Source: Enterovibrio gelatinilyticus
GTDB lineage: Bacteria > Pseudomonadota > Gammaproteobacteria > Enterobacterales > Vibrionaceae
Reading direction: 5' to 3'
Assembly: GCF_028683095.1 (NCBI RefSeq)
Contig: NZ_JAJUBC010000005.1
Location: 170,151 to 234,150 of the forward strand
Length of the DNA stretch: 64,000 nt
The translations under genes and the position numbers were made by a program. Position 1 is the stretch's first letter. The number at the start of each line of letters is the position of its first letter. The notes beneath the pieces are model-generated. The model saw only the letters and a program-made list of their open reading frames with translations, had not been told where the DNA came from and made no database searches. Positions 1 through 8,762 of this stretch are shown in pieces.

Positions 1-300
1 GAGATCACCCTGAAAGTCGGGGGCAACTTCGTCAAAATCGACCCCGCAGGTGTGCATATTGTCGGCTCTGCGGTCAACCTCAACTCAGGCGGTGCGTCGG
101 GCTCAGGCTCGGGATTTGGTGGGGTCATGCCAATGATGCCGAATGGGGTGACAGCCCCGAAAGCGCCAGAGGAAATACAGCCCAATTTTGCCACTGCCCT
201 GCTTTATGCGGCAGAGGCCAACCTTGTTATGCTCCCGCTCTGTGGTCAGCAAGCTGATGGTACGTGTTCACTGGGGAACGATTGTCGATGCAAACCGTAA
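1..300 (+). CDS. vgrG: VgrG, C-terminal end (T6SS spike), partial
   Basis: The reading frame is open from base 1 and stops with TAA at 298-300, so only about 99 C-terminal residues are present. The start, LKVGGNFVKIDPAGVHIVG, is the repetitive beta-helix end of a T6SS spike protein. It is followed by a Gly/Ser-rich linker and a short Pro-rich tail, as in VgrG proteins that carry cargo non-covalently. The next gene encodes a DUF4123 adaptor that overlaps this stop, the usual VgrG-adaptor-effector order. VgrG trimers cap the Hcp tube and carry effectors into target cells. The identification rests on the short tail plus context; the gp27/gp5 core lies outside the window. Confidence 0.85.
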   Translation, partial: EITLKVGGNFVKIDPAGVHIVGSAVNLNSGGASGSGSGFGGVMPMMPNGVTAPKAPEEIQPNFATALLYAAEANLVMLPLCGQQADGTCSLGNDCRCKP

Positions 301-1115
301 CGTCAAAAGACTTAGTGCGGGAGATAAACAAAACATCCCGTTTAGTATTGTTGTTGGATACGCCCTGTTTCGACGAGGTTGAGTGTTTTCAACTATTAGA
401 AAATACGAAGAGTTACTCGCTATTCACAGGGACACCCTTTGCATCAATGCGTCAGGTATCCCCTCATCTAATAGAAATAGGCACAGAGCATCAAGCCCTA
501 CTTGAAGCCTGTCTGGAAAAACGTTCAGGCTGTATTATCGCCAGTAACAAGCCGCTTAAAGATATGCAACAAGCACTCGCAAAGCAGCTGGTAGTAGAAA
601 GCTCAGATCAAGGTACCTGCTATCTGCGGTTTTACTCCCCCATGGTGACACGCGCACTCGTCGATACGCAACACAACCCTACGCCTTCATGGCCACTAGC
701 AGACTCACTTTATGTACCGCATTACCATCTAAACTCTTGGCAGTGCATGCCACTCAATGGCGTGCGACAAGGCATCACCACCACCATGCATATACAACTG
801 GCTAAGCAAATGCAGATACAGCGAACAGCCTATGCATTGCGTTTGTCCGCTGCAGAAGGAGAGATAAGCGCGTTGACGCATTATCGCTTTGCGCAAGCGG
901 TGGTCGGATTCGCCGAGCTCACAGGTGTGACCTTTGCAGAAAAAGATACATGGCACTCTCGGCTTTCCGATTGCCTCCCTCTTTTGAGTAACATCGATTG
1001 GGAGGCTTTTTTCTCCGACTATCAAACACCCGCTCTCGCTCTGCATGCCCTTACTGTTCGTACATCTCAGGCAGAGATGTTAGCCCCCCATTTGCAGGAA
1101 CGCACACATGGATAA
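288..1115 (+). CDS. DUF4123 T6SS effector adaptor (Tap/TEC type)
   Basis: The protein has 275 residues from ATG 288. An upstream in-frame GTG at 264 would add 8 residues, but ATG 288, overlapping the vgrG stop by 13 bases, is the simpler start. The segment with CYLRFYSPMVTRALV is typical of DUF4123, as is the later C-terminal helical lobe. DUF4123 proteins are cytoplasmic chaperones that load one cognate effector onto one VgrG and are not themselves secreted. The gene lies directly between vgrG and the 1017-residue protein and overlaps the latter by 8 bases. The inference is that this adaptor serves that downstream effector. Confidence 0.85.
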   Translation: MQTVTSKDLVREINKTSRLVLLLDTPCFDEVECFQLLENTKSYSLFTGTPFASMRQVSPHLIEIGTEHQALLEACLEKRSGCIIASNKPLKDMQQALAKQLVVESSDQGTCYLRFYSPMVTRALVDTQHNPTPSWPLADSLYVPHYHLNSWQCMPLNGVRQGITTTMHIQLAKQMQIQRTAYALRLSAAEGEISALTHYRFAQAVVGFAELTGVTFAEKDTWHSRLSDCLPLLSNIDWEAFFSDYQTPALALHALTVRTSQAEMLAPHLQERTHG

Positions 1116-4100
1116 ACTCATTCTTCCCCCTTGCGCAACGCCCCCTTCACGAGGGCCGCATCCCGTTGATCCAATGATACCGAGAGTGTGCGAAAATGAA
1201 AAAACGCCACTTGTTTATCATGACATCGCTTATCTTGTGGGAAGTGACCGCTTCTATTTGCTCACCGAAGAGGCCTGTCATTATTTGAGTCAGGCGGAAA
1301 AAAAGCTCGACGGTGTGACGGGAGAAGATCCTGAGGCCATGGCAGAATCTGGTTTACTCGATGGCACGACCGTCGCCCATTTATCTTCTTTCTTGTCGGC
1401 ATCACAGGATCGAGACGAATACCATAAGCTAGAGGAGTGGTTAAACACACCTGATCGCGGGTTATTTGGTCTAGAAAAAGCGCGGCATGAAAAAGACACC
1501 GTAAAAAAGCGCAGGGAGCTTAAATCGCTTCAAAAGAAAGCCCTGGAAGGCGCCAAACAAAAAGGGTATTCCTACAAAAATGGGGCGCTTTATACCCCAA
1601 GGGAAACCCAGATCCATACCCTTTTGAAGCAATACGCCAACGTCAAGCAAACCTTCCTTGATAAAAAAGAACTCGCGCCCGCCGCGCAAGTGGCAGCCCT
1701 GCAAGACAACATGGATCTGCGTCGTTTAATTGGCAAAGAAGGGTCCGCAATTATTGGCCCCGTTCGCGCCAATATCATTGCCTATTACGAGGCAGAGCAA
1801 GCTCTCGAAGTAACCAGTGAAGCGTTTAATGCCCTGGTAACCTGTATTGAGGACTTGGAAAAACTCGGGGTCGCCATGCCTGAATGTGCATTGGCCTTGG
1901 ATGGGCAAGATGGCCACACAGCATTGGCCGACTACTATCAACTGCTTCATGACGCGCAAACATTTGAAGACAGCTTGCGCGAGCGGTTGATGGCCTTAAG
2001 TAAATCGACGGACTACCGCAGAATTCCACCGTCGGCAATTCTAGCCGACGAATATACGCAGCTTAAAGAACTGGAAAACAAAGCAAACATACTCCATAAC
2101 CGAGCCCATGAGTTAGCCTCAGAGCACCGACTATTGTTGGTTTGGTCACCTGATGACTACAAAGAGAAACCCCTGCAACGCCTGATGACAGACCGTTTCC
2201 CGTTGCGAGAATACCTGTTAGGCACCCCCAAACCAGGGGCAAGTCAAGTCCCTTTAGCCCAACTTCGCTACCTTAGCTTGGTAGATGTGCCGCACCCCAC
2301 CAATCCTTCGGGCACCTTGATGATTGTAGATTTCACGGCCACCGCCTCCTTGGGCAAAGCATTTGAACACATCCTGAGTCAAGGTCTCGCGACGCCAATC
2401 CCGATAGAAGACGGTTGGTTTGACGAAAAAGGCCTATTTGCCCCCGAGCACTTTCATGCATCACTGGCCGCCAAACGATGGGAAGTCAAAAGCCTTAAAG
2501 CTGACACGACAACATGGGACACAGCGGTATCCGGTATTCTGTACCGTGATTTCATCAAAAAAAGGCTCGACCCCTTCGACAGCGCCCCTCAAGCACAATT
2601 TTTCCGATTTAGCACCGAGGCGTTTGCGCATGACTATACCAAGCGCATTTCGAATTTCACTTATGAAGAAAGTAGTTCCAGAATGTTTGAACGCGGGCGG
2701 CCCCCCACTGACAGCAACTCGCAAGGCTGGAGAGCGGTCCAAAAAGTGGAAGCCAAGTACAACCTTTATGCCGCAAAAGGCGAACTGAACGTGATACAGG
2801 CGAGTAACGGCCAACCTTACCTTTCCTTCCCAGATGAAAAAGACATCGATGCAAAAAAAGATATCACCTTGTTATTGCGTGTACTCAACAAACATGACGG
2901 TAAGCCCGCGAAAGAAGAGACCATTGCTTTTAACCCCGGATTATTGAGGACACGCCTTTACATCAAGGCTTACGGATTTGCTGGTGCCACCTTGGCAGGG
3001 CAAAAAGAAATGCGCTTTGAGTCCGGAGGACTGTCAGCGTTGACGCAGTTGCAGTCGTCCGATGCAACCTTAAACCTCGAAGCCAAAATCGGTGTTGAAA
3101 TGGCGTGCTACTTAGATTGGTTCTTGCCCGATCGCTCACTGGACGGCATTAACGTGCCGGATTTCATTGTGCCGAACGACGTGAAAATGCTTACCACATT
3201 AAAAGGCCAACTCAAGGTAGAACTGGAAGGGAAAGTCTCCTCCCCTTTGCTGTTTAAATTCGTGAACGGTAAGTTGCATGTGCGCATGCAGGTAGGCCAA
3301 AGTTTCAAATTCGTGATTGAAGGGGAGGTGATGCCGCAGGCCATCGGCGCGTGGATATGGCAGTTTCAGCGAGTACTACGCGAGGCCAACTACCGCCCCG
3401 TTGATATCGTTGAAGATGACGAAACCTTTCAGGCCTTGTCCACAATGAGTCGGGTGTGCCTGCTGTCTCAGATGCAAATCGGTTTGTTTTTTGCGCACAA
3501 AAAAGACGTGTGGGATAAAGTGATGGGGATATTTGAAGGCAGTTCTGCACCCACCGTAGCTCATTTGTTGGCCTTTGGTACCGAAAGCGCCCTGAAGCCT
3601 TGGCTGCAAATGCTGGTGCCGGAAGGCTTAGCGCCCTTGATTGAGACCCTGCTGAGTGAGCCAGATGCAGCAAGTATAAAGGAAAGCAAAGATGTGACGA
3701 CCTTCTATAACGAAGATGACGTTTTAGCCATGCAACAAATCGGCTTGATGAAAATCTTTATGTGGCTGCATGAGCTCTGGTCACAGCGCCCGTCTGAAAG
3801 CGCTGCCGTAGTTCGCCAGGTCGAGGAAGCTCTCTCGCGCCTACAACGAAATCATGGGATGCCACAACAGCGTAAGCTGGATTTTATGGCCAATTGTGAC
3901 CGAATCAGAGCGATGCTGAATCGGTCCGCATACATCAATCCTAAAGAAAAACCCAATTTATCTATAGCTTATAGTCGAACGGGCAAATCATTTAGTCATC
4001 ACCACTTCAATGACCTTGTTATCGTGAAATACAACGAGGTGAAACAAAACAAGGCACAACTGGAGCAAGAGGTTATCGATCTTAAGCAGGAAGCGCTCAA

Positions 4101-4161
4101 AGAAGGCATGACCTCACGTACACCTTTCCAAATACCTTATGGCAGTGCTTATACATTTTAG
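1108..4161 (+). CDS. Putative T6SS effector of unrecognised family (1017 aa)
   Basis: I recognise no named toxin domain. Position makes it a strong effector candidate: it directly follows vgrG and a DUF4123 adaptor, overlaps the adaptor by 8 bases, and is followed by likely immunity genes. There is no signal peptide. The N-terminal 60 residues are Pro/Cys-rich, then residues about 100-370 are charged and helical with coiled-coil character. A middle region (about 580-720) contains the phrase YGFAGATLAG and alternating beta-like segments, weakly recalling the region before the C-terminus of VasX-like large effectors. No clear membrane helix, GxSxG, HExxH or nuclease motif was seen. Mode of action is unknown. 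Confidence 0.6.
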   Translation: MDKLILPPCATPPSRGPHPVDPMIPRVCENEKTPLVYHDIAYLVGSDRFYLLTEEACHYLSQAEKKLDGVTGEDPEAMAESGLLDGTTVAHLSSFLSASQDRDEYHKLEEWLNTPDRGLFGLEKARHEKDTVKKRRELKSLQKKALEGAKQKGYSYKNGALYTPRETQIHTLLKQYANVKQTFLDKKELAPAAQVAALQDNMDLRRLIGKEGSAIIGPVRANIIAYYEAEQALEVTSEAFNALVTCIEDLEKLGVAMPECALALDGQDGHTALADYYQLLHDAQTFEDSLRERLMALSKSTDYRRIPPSAILADEYTQLKELENKANILHNRAHELASEHRLLLVWSPDDYKEKPLQRLMTDRFPLREYLLGTPKPGASQVPLAQLRYLSLVDVPHPTNPSGTLMIVDFTATASLGKAFEHILSQGLATPIPIEDGWFDEKGLFAPEHFHASLAAKRWEVKSLKADTTTWDTAVSGILYRDFIKKRLDPFDSAPQAQFFRFSTEAFAHDYTKRISNFTYEESSSRMFERGRPPTDSNSQGWRAVQKVEAKYNLYAAKGELNVIQASNGQPYLSFPDEKDIDAKKDITLLLRVLNKHDGKPAKEETIAFNPGLLRTRLYIKAYGFAGATLAGQKEMRFESGGLSALTQLQSSDATLNLEAKIGVEMACYLDWFLPDRSLDGINVPDFIVPNDVKMLTTLKGQLKVELEGKVSSPLLFKFVNGKLHVRMQVGQSFKFVIEGEVMPQAIGAWIWQFQRVLREANYRPVDIVEDDETFQALSTMSRVCLLSQMQIGLFFAHKKDVWDKVMGIFEGSSAPTVAHLLAFGTESALKPWLQMLVPEGLAPLIETLLSEPDAASIKESKDVTTFYNEDDVLAMQQIGLMKIFMWLHELWSQRPSESAAVVRQVEEALSRLQRNHGMPQQRKLDFMANCDRIRAMLNRSAYINPKEKPNLSIAYSRTGKSFSHHHFNDLVIVKYNEVKQNKAQLEQEVIDLKQEALKEGMTSRTPFQIPYGSAYTF

Positions 4162-4175
4162 GGAGACACTCAATC

Positions 4176-5240
4176 ATGAAAATGCACCTTCATCGATATA
4201 CCTTTCACTCCCTGCGAGCCCTGCTGATACTGGCAGTCAACTTGCTGTGGGCCTTGCCGACGCTGGCAACCACACTGACTGCAGAGCAAGCGTACCAAAA
4301 AGGCAAAATCCTTCACTTTCAGGACAGGTTCGAAGAAGCAGAGCCCTATTTACTGCAAGCGGGTGAGAGTGGGAATGCGGCAGCGTATTATTTAGTAGCT
4401 ACTTCTGATAGCTATAATCGATTTTCTATGAGTAGCCAAGAGTTCGAATACAGAACAAAGGCTGCTGAAAATGGTCATTTATTAGCGATGTTAGGTCTAA
4501 TTGGAGATAGAAGTAAAGCTTCCTCGTCACAAAAAAAAATGTGGCGAAAGCGATTTTTAAATGCTCTTGGCCCACAGATAGAGGAAAGAAATCCCTTTGC
4601 TATGGTGTTGAAATCTAGGCTTTACTTTAAGGAAGATAGCATCAGCATGTATGTTGAATCTCTTAAAAATGCAGCCTACGCCGGTTATCCCCGAGCGCAA
4701 TGGGAAATAGCTAGACGTTTTGAAAGCGGCGAAGGCTGGTTCTTTCTGCCGGGTAGCCGGGAGAAAGAAGTTGCCAAGCTTTATGAAGCATCAGCCCGTG
4801 GTGGTTACCATGATGCAATTTGGTATATCGGCGCTACGATGATTGAAAAGGGAGAGATAGATGCTGGCATAAGGTATTTGCAGCCTATTTTCTCTAGCGG
4901 AAATACCTCCATTCTTTCAACATATAGCTCTCTTATTACCAATATATTCCCTGATGACCACCCTACATGGAAATACAAAGACCCATTAACAGGCACTGCA
5001 TATTTAAAGGCTATCAAAGAGTCCATGTCAGAAGAAAGTAATAATGGGGCGAATAAGCAATTTTACGAATGGGCTAAGGAGCTCTTGACAACGGAAGAAA
5101 TCCAGCAAGTCGACCAACTCACTGATGAATACCTCAGCACCCACACCGTTTATAAACAAGACGGCCTTGATGAATACGAATACACAGTAGACAACCTGCA
5201 CACCGCGATTGAACGCTGGGGTGGAAATGCCATTGAATAG
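4176..5240 (+). CDS. Exported Sel1-like repeat protein, probable periplasmic immunity or accessory protein
   Basis: The protein has 354 residues. It starts at ATG 4176 after AGGGAG at 4161-4166, 14 bases beyond the effector stop. Residues about 1-32 form a signal peptide (hydrophobic run LLILAVNLLWALPTLA, then TT). The mature part contains Sel1/TPR-like helical repeats, recognisable in GESGNAAAYYLVA, AENGHLLAMLGL, AGYPRAQWEIARRFESG and RGGYHDAIWYIG. Sel1-repeat proteins are scaffold proteins, and several known T6SS immunity proteins are of this type. Since the neighbours are an effector and membrane immunity candidates, a periplasmic immunity role is a reasonable inference, not proven. Confidence 0.7.
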   Translation: MKMHLHRYTFHSLRALLILAVNLLWALPTLATTLTAEQAYQKGKILHFQDRFEEAEPYLLQAGESGNAAAYYLVATSDSYNRFSMSSQEFEYRTKAAENGHLLAMLGLIGDRSKASSSQKKMWRKRFLNALGPQIEERNPFAMVLKSRLYFKEDSISMYVESLKNAAYAGYPRAQWEIARRFESGEGWFFLPGSREKEVAKLYEASARGGYHDAIWYIGATMIEKGEIDAGIRYLQPIFSSGNTSILSTYSSLITNIFPDDHPTWKYKDPLTGTAYLKAIKESMSEESNNGANKQFYEWAKELLTTEEIQQVDQLTDEYLSTHTVYKQDGLDEYEYTVDNLHTAIERWGGNAIE

Positions 5241-5249
5241 ATATGCTAG

Positions 5250-5441
5250 GCCAATATCGGCTTAGAATTGCACTACTTTCCCATGCCAGATGTTCCCGAA
5301 AGAGACGTACTGCGTTTTCAAGCTAACAGCTTTACCCGTGTTGGCCCACTCAGTGAAGTGGCGCTGTTAAAAGCCCAAAACGTACCGGCCAGTGAACTTG
5401 CCCCGCTGACCACCCAACACATCACTTGGAAAACCCTATAA
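5250..5441 (+). pseudogene. Orphan 3' coding remnant upstream of the membrane protein pair
   Basis: Between the Sel1-repeat gene and the first membrane protein gene, one frame stays open for 63 codons from just after a TAG at 5247 to a TAA at 5439-5441. It reads ANIGLELHYFPMPDVPERDV and continues to end in HITWKTL. It lacks a convincing start codon and ribosome binding site, and its stop lies 2 bases before the next ATG at 5444. This looks like the truncated C-terminal end of a lost gene. By analogy with the effector-tail fragments at 17577-21512 it may be an effector or immunity remnant, but I cannot assign a family. Confidence 0.4.
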
Positions 5442-5443
5442 CC

Positions 5444-6559
5444 ATGTTTTGGAAAAAAAAGAAAAATCAGGATATCGACCTGACAGAGCTCACACCCAAG
5501 GCGGGAGACACCCGCAAATTTCTTGCAGGCGAAGCGGTGTTTTTTTCGCCCAAGCCCCTTCCTTCAGCAAAAATTGCCAAAGAAGCCAAGGTGACCTCGC
5601 CCGAAATACTGGTCATTAACGACACTTACATGGATATCGGTCAGCGTTTGCAGGGCAAGGCCTCGCAGGTACAGTTGGTGAATACAGTGATATGCTTTGT
5701 TGCCATTGTGATGTCGCTATTAGTCATCATGTTTGGATTTAGGGATGCTTCTACTTACGGGTCTATCGAAGCATCATTTCGGGCAGTATTTGATGAACTC
5801 GCTGTGCCCTTCACTTTTGCCTTTGGCTTACCAGCAGCTCTTTGCTGGTACGTTGTTATCAGCAGCTCTCTGGAATTCGCCCGCCAGCGTCCTATCCGCT
5901 TAAATCGTGAACGCCGGGAAATCTGCTATTACTCCGACAAAGAAAAAAAGCCCACCATTGCCCCGTGGGAAGAGGTGGTGTGTTGGGTAGCCACGAACCG
6001 CGGCACCACAGGCAACAGTTTGGTGACGCATTTTACCTTTGGATTGGCCATTCCCACGCCTGATGGCAAGGATTACTGGATACTGCGCCGTCCGATTGCC
6101 ACAGTGACCGACGGACAACGCATGTGGGAAACCATGCGCATGTACATGGATGAGCCGCCAGCACGTCGTCCGACCCCAAGTCCCTTTGAAAAAGAAGACC
6201 GTGCCTTGTTTGATAAGAACCGTCGTGAAATGCGGGAGAAGTTCAAAAAAGGCCCTAAACGTTGGCTTACCCTCAATTCAGAAGCACCTTGGGTGTCTTA
6301 TGCTTCGATGTTTTTCTATTACACGTACCATATCTTGAGCGGTTGGAAGCTGCCTTACCTAGTCTCTGAATGGACCGATAGTCTTGCAAAAGTGGAACTG
6401 CCACAAGAGGTGGCAGATTGGTCGACACCTATTCCTGAGAGCGAATGGGCTAAACCGAGTGAAGAGTTGTTGAAGCAACGCGCAGCCATTGAAAAGCACT
6501 ATGAAGCCGGCGGCGGCATCATGGATTATCGTCAAACTGAGGGTGAGAAGACCCAATAA
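5444..6559 (+). CDS. Two-helix membrane protein (DUF6708-like), putative T6SS immunity protein, copy A
   Basis: The protein has 371 residues from ATG 5444. An upstream TTG at 5426 is in frame, but the paralogue starts at the equivalent ATG. A basic N-terminus (MFWKKKK) is followed by a soluble segment, two hydrophobic helices at about 79-98 and 121-140, and then a cytoplasmic-looking domain beginning RQRPIRLNRERREICYY with a conserved WEEV. This layout resembles DUF6708 proteins found beside T6SS effectors; the family name is from memory and moderately certain. It is 2 bases from copy B and nearly identical to it outside residues 69-139. It probably protects the inner membrane or cytoplasm against the upstream effector. 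Confidence 0.65.
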   Translation: MFWKKKKNQDIDLTELTPKAGDTRKFLAGEAVFFSPKPLPSAKIAKEAKVTSPEILVINDTYMDIGQRLQGKASQVQLVNTVICFVAIVMSLLVIMFGFRDASTYGSIEASFRAVFDELAVPFTFAFGLPAALCWYVVISSSLEFARQRPIRLNRERREICYYSDKEKKPTIAPWEEVVCWVATNRGTTGNSLVTHFTFGLAIPTPDGKDYWILRRPIATVTDGQRMWETMRMYMDEPPARRPTPSPFEKEDRALFDKNRREMREKFKKGPKRWLTLNSEAPWVSYASMFFYYTYHILSGWKLPYLVSEWTDSLAKVELPQEVADWSTPIPESEWAKPSEELLKQRAAIEKHYEAGGGIMDYRQTEGEKTQ

Positions 6560-6561
6560 CT

Positions 6562-7677
6562 ATGTTCTGGAAAAAAAAGAAAAATCAGGACATCGACCTG
6601 ACGGAGCTTACGCCCAAGGCGGGAGACACCCGCAAATTTATTGCAGGTGAAGCGGTATTTTTTTCGCCCAAGCCTCTTCCTTCAGCAAAAATTGCCAAAG
6701 AAACCGTGGTGACCTCGCCCGAAATACTGGTCATTAACGACACTTACATGGATATCGGTCAACGGTGTCAGGGTAAAGCCGGACAAGTGCAACTGGGAAA
6801 CTCCACGATTGGCTTTGGTGCCGTTGTGGTGCTGCTCTTTATGGTAAGGGTAGGATTCGAGGATGCTGCGGTTTACGGTTCTTTTTGGGCTTCATTTTTA
6901 TCTGCGTTTAATGAACTTGTTGAGCCCCTCACTTTCGCCTTTGCCCTTCCAATTGGCATTTTCTGGCACGTCGTTATCAGCAGCTCTCTCGATTTTGCCC
7001 GCCAGCGCCCTATTCGCTTAAACCGTGAGCGCCGGGAAATCTGCTATTACTCCGACAAAGAAAAAAAGCCCACCATTGCCCCGTGGGAAGAGGTGGTGTG
7101 TTGGGTAGCCACGAACCGCGGTACCACAGGCAACAGCATGGTGACGCATTTTACCTTTGGATTGGCCATTCCCACGCCTGATGGCAAGGATTACTGGATA
7201 CTGCGCCGCCCGATTGCCACAGTGACCGACGGACAACGCATGTGGGAAACCATGCGCATGTACATGGATGAGCCGCCAGCACGTCGTCCGACCCCAAGCC
7301 CCTTTGAAAAAGAAGACCGTGCCTTGTTTGATAAGAACCGTCGTGAAATGCGGGAGAAGTTCAAAAAAGGCCCTAAACGTTGGTTTATCCTCAATTCCAA
7401 TGCGCCTTGGGTATCTTATGCCTCGATGTTTTTCTATTACACGTACCATATCCTGAGCGGTTGGAAGCTGCCTTATCTGGTGTCCGAGTGGACAGACAAC
7501 CTCGCAAAAGTAGAACTGCCGCAAGAAGTGGCAGATTGGTCAACACCTATTCCTGAGAGCGAATGGGCAAAACCGAGTGAGGAATTGCTAAGAGAACGCG
7601 CAGCCGTTGAAAAGCACTATGACGCTGGCGGCGGCATCATGGATTATCGTCAAACTGAGGGTGGGAAAACCCAATAA
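6562..7677 (+). CDS. Two-helix membrane protein (DUF6708-like), putative T6SS immunity protein, copy B
   Basis: This is a 371-residue tandem paralogue of the gene at 5444-6559, starting 2 bases after its stop. The first ~68 residues and residues 140-371 are almost the same in both copies, but the stretch holding both membrane helices (about 69-139) differs strongly: for example VNTVICFVAIVMSLLVIMFG in copy A against GNSTIGFGAVVVLLFMVRVG in copy B. Localised divergence in an otherwise homogenised duplicate fits immunity proteins under selection at a toxin-contact surface, or mosaic exchange. It shares the same operon and putative role as copy A. Confidence 0.65.
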   Translation: MFWKKKKNQDIDLTELTPKAGDTRKFIAGEAVFFSPKPLPSAKIAKETVVTSPEILVINDTYMDIGQRCQGKAGQVQLGNSTIGFGAVVVLLFMVRVGFEDAAVYGSFWASFLSAFNELVEPLTFAFALPIGIFWHVVISSSLDFARQRPIRLNRERREICYYSDKEKKPTIAPWEEVVCWVATNRGTTGNSMVTHFTFGLAIPTPDGKDYWILRRPIATVTDGQRMWETMRMYMDEPPARRPTPSPFEKEDRALFDKNRREMREKFKKGPKRWFILNSNAPWVSYASMFFYYTYHILSGWKLPYLVSEWTDNLAKVELPQEVADWSTPIPESEWAKPSEELLRERAAVEKHYDAGGGIMDYRQTEGGKTQ

Positions 7678-7679
7678 CT

Positions 7680-8133
7680 ATGTTTTGGAAAAAAAAGAAA
7701 AATCAGGATATCGACCTGACAGAGCTCACACCCAAGGCGGGGGATACCCGCAAATTTCTTGCAGGCGAAGTGGTGTTTTTTTCGCCGGTGTTCGCACCGG
7801 TATTTCCGTCGCGACCACCGCGAAATGGTGCAAGCCAGGTGGTGAGCCCAAGGCCCGTCACTTTGTCGCCCACTTGAGTGAAGTTCAGGTCAAAACACTC
7901 GAGAGTGAGCAACGCTATAAAACGACACCAAACGAAGGCTGGGTGAGTATGTTGAAAAGATAGAGCGTTACTTTTCCACCAGCCTGCCTGCTCGGACAGA
8001 GATGATGGAAGAAGACCACCGCTACCTGCCAGAGTTGCGCTCTGCAGCCTGGTCGCCTGATCTCACCAAAGACGAAATACGATTACTTCAAGAAGTAATC
8101 TACCGCAATAGCCGGTTTGCCCGAGACTCCTGA
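7680..8133 (+). pseudogene. Truncated third membrane-protein copy fused to the remnant of another gene
   Basis: Bases 7680 to about 7786 repeat the 5' end of copies A and B almost exactly (MFWKKKKNQDIDLTELTPKA and on to VVFFSP). Homology then stops abruptly and the sequence continues as a different coding remnant in two other frames. One reads GVRTGISVATTAKWCKPGGE up to GWVS; after a frameshift near 7935, YVEKIERYFSTSLPAR continues to a TGA at 8131-8133. In the starting frame translation ends at 7877 after 65 residues. The structure is a recombination scar: the head of a duplicated immunity gene joined to the tail of an unrelated, decayed gene. Confidence 0.7.
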
Positions 8134-8240
8134 ACCGACCAACAACTCTGGCGACAAAAACCAACAACCCCTTAACCTTTACTCGCTAAATCGTGACCTC
8201 TAATCGAAAATCACTGCATTTAATTTCTCCAAAAGTTATT

Positions 8241-8256
8241 TGTGAAAACCTTCACA
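8241..8256 (+). promoter_or_regulatory. CRP-cAMP binding site, class II position
   Basis: TGTGA-N6-TCACA is matched perfectly (TGTGA 8241-8245, TCACA 8252-8256). Its centre at 8248.5 lies 41.5 bases before 8290, and a -10-like TAGTAT sits at 8278-8283, so the geometry fits a class II CRP-dependent promoter. A catabolite-controlled promoter suits the sugar PTS operon downstream. Confidence 0.65.
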
Positions 8257-8277
8257 TTCTTGTTTTTATTTTGGGGA

Positions 8278-8283
8278 TAGTAT
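8278..8283 (+). promoter_or_regulatory. -10 element of the putative CRP-dependent promoter
   Basis: TAGTAT differs from the consensus TATAAT at two positions. It is placed as expected for a start near 8290 with CRP at -41.5. There is no good -35 hexamer, which is normal for class II CRP promoters. A second -10-like TATAAT at 8457-8462 lacks any -35 partner. Confidence 0.4.
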
Positions 8284-8725
8284 CTCGCCATATTTTATGG
8301 AGAACGTCCGTGTCTAATAAAACCAAAGCATTCATATTCACGCTTACAAGCATAGTAAATATGTTTGTGCGTAATATTGCGCTTTGTGTTTGTGTAGAAC
8401 ATACCAGTAAATTAGACAGCGACGCTGAAAATAAACTCGATGAAACCTCGGAGTGTTATAATGAACTCTATATTTGCATTGGTGAGTCGGCAAAAAATGT
8501 CTACTATTTCTGGCATCGGTTTACTTCTTCAGCAAGACAATTCCGCCACGTTACAACCTTAACCATCAGCGTACAGTTACTAAACCGATCTTTGGTCGAA
8601 CTGGCTTACGCCTTATGCGTCTCTGTACTATCAATGATCAGCTTCTACCGCTACGCGCCAGGATCTGACACATTGAAAAACAAACAGTTATGCCTTGAGT
8701 GCGCAATCAAAATGAATACTCAGCG

Positions 8726-8762
8726 AAACAGCAATCATCATCAGGTGGTTGCTGTTTTTTTA
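8726..8762 (+). terminator. Strong intrinsic terminator inside the leader, 40 bases before the PTS IIB gene
   Basis: The 14-bp stem pairs 8726-8739 with 8744-8757 (two G-U pairs), closing a 4-base ATCA loop and followed by a run of T to 8761. It ends about 40 bases before ATG 8802, so transcripts from 8290 must read through it or a second promoter must lie beyond it. This points to attenuation or to the 3' end of a leader-encoded RNA. Confidence 0.75.

Noticed and set aside
1108..4161. Assigning the large effector to the VasX family
   Set aside because: Only a weak resemblance (YGFAGATLAG region) was seen, with no C-terminal membrane helices or typical VasX N-terminus.
7018..7524. Antisense frame in the second membrane-protein gene (also in the first copy)
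   Set aside because: Shadow of the conserved coding region; the same frame appears in both duplicates only because the DNA is duplicated.
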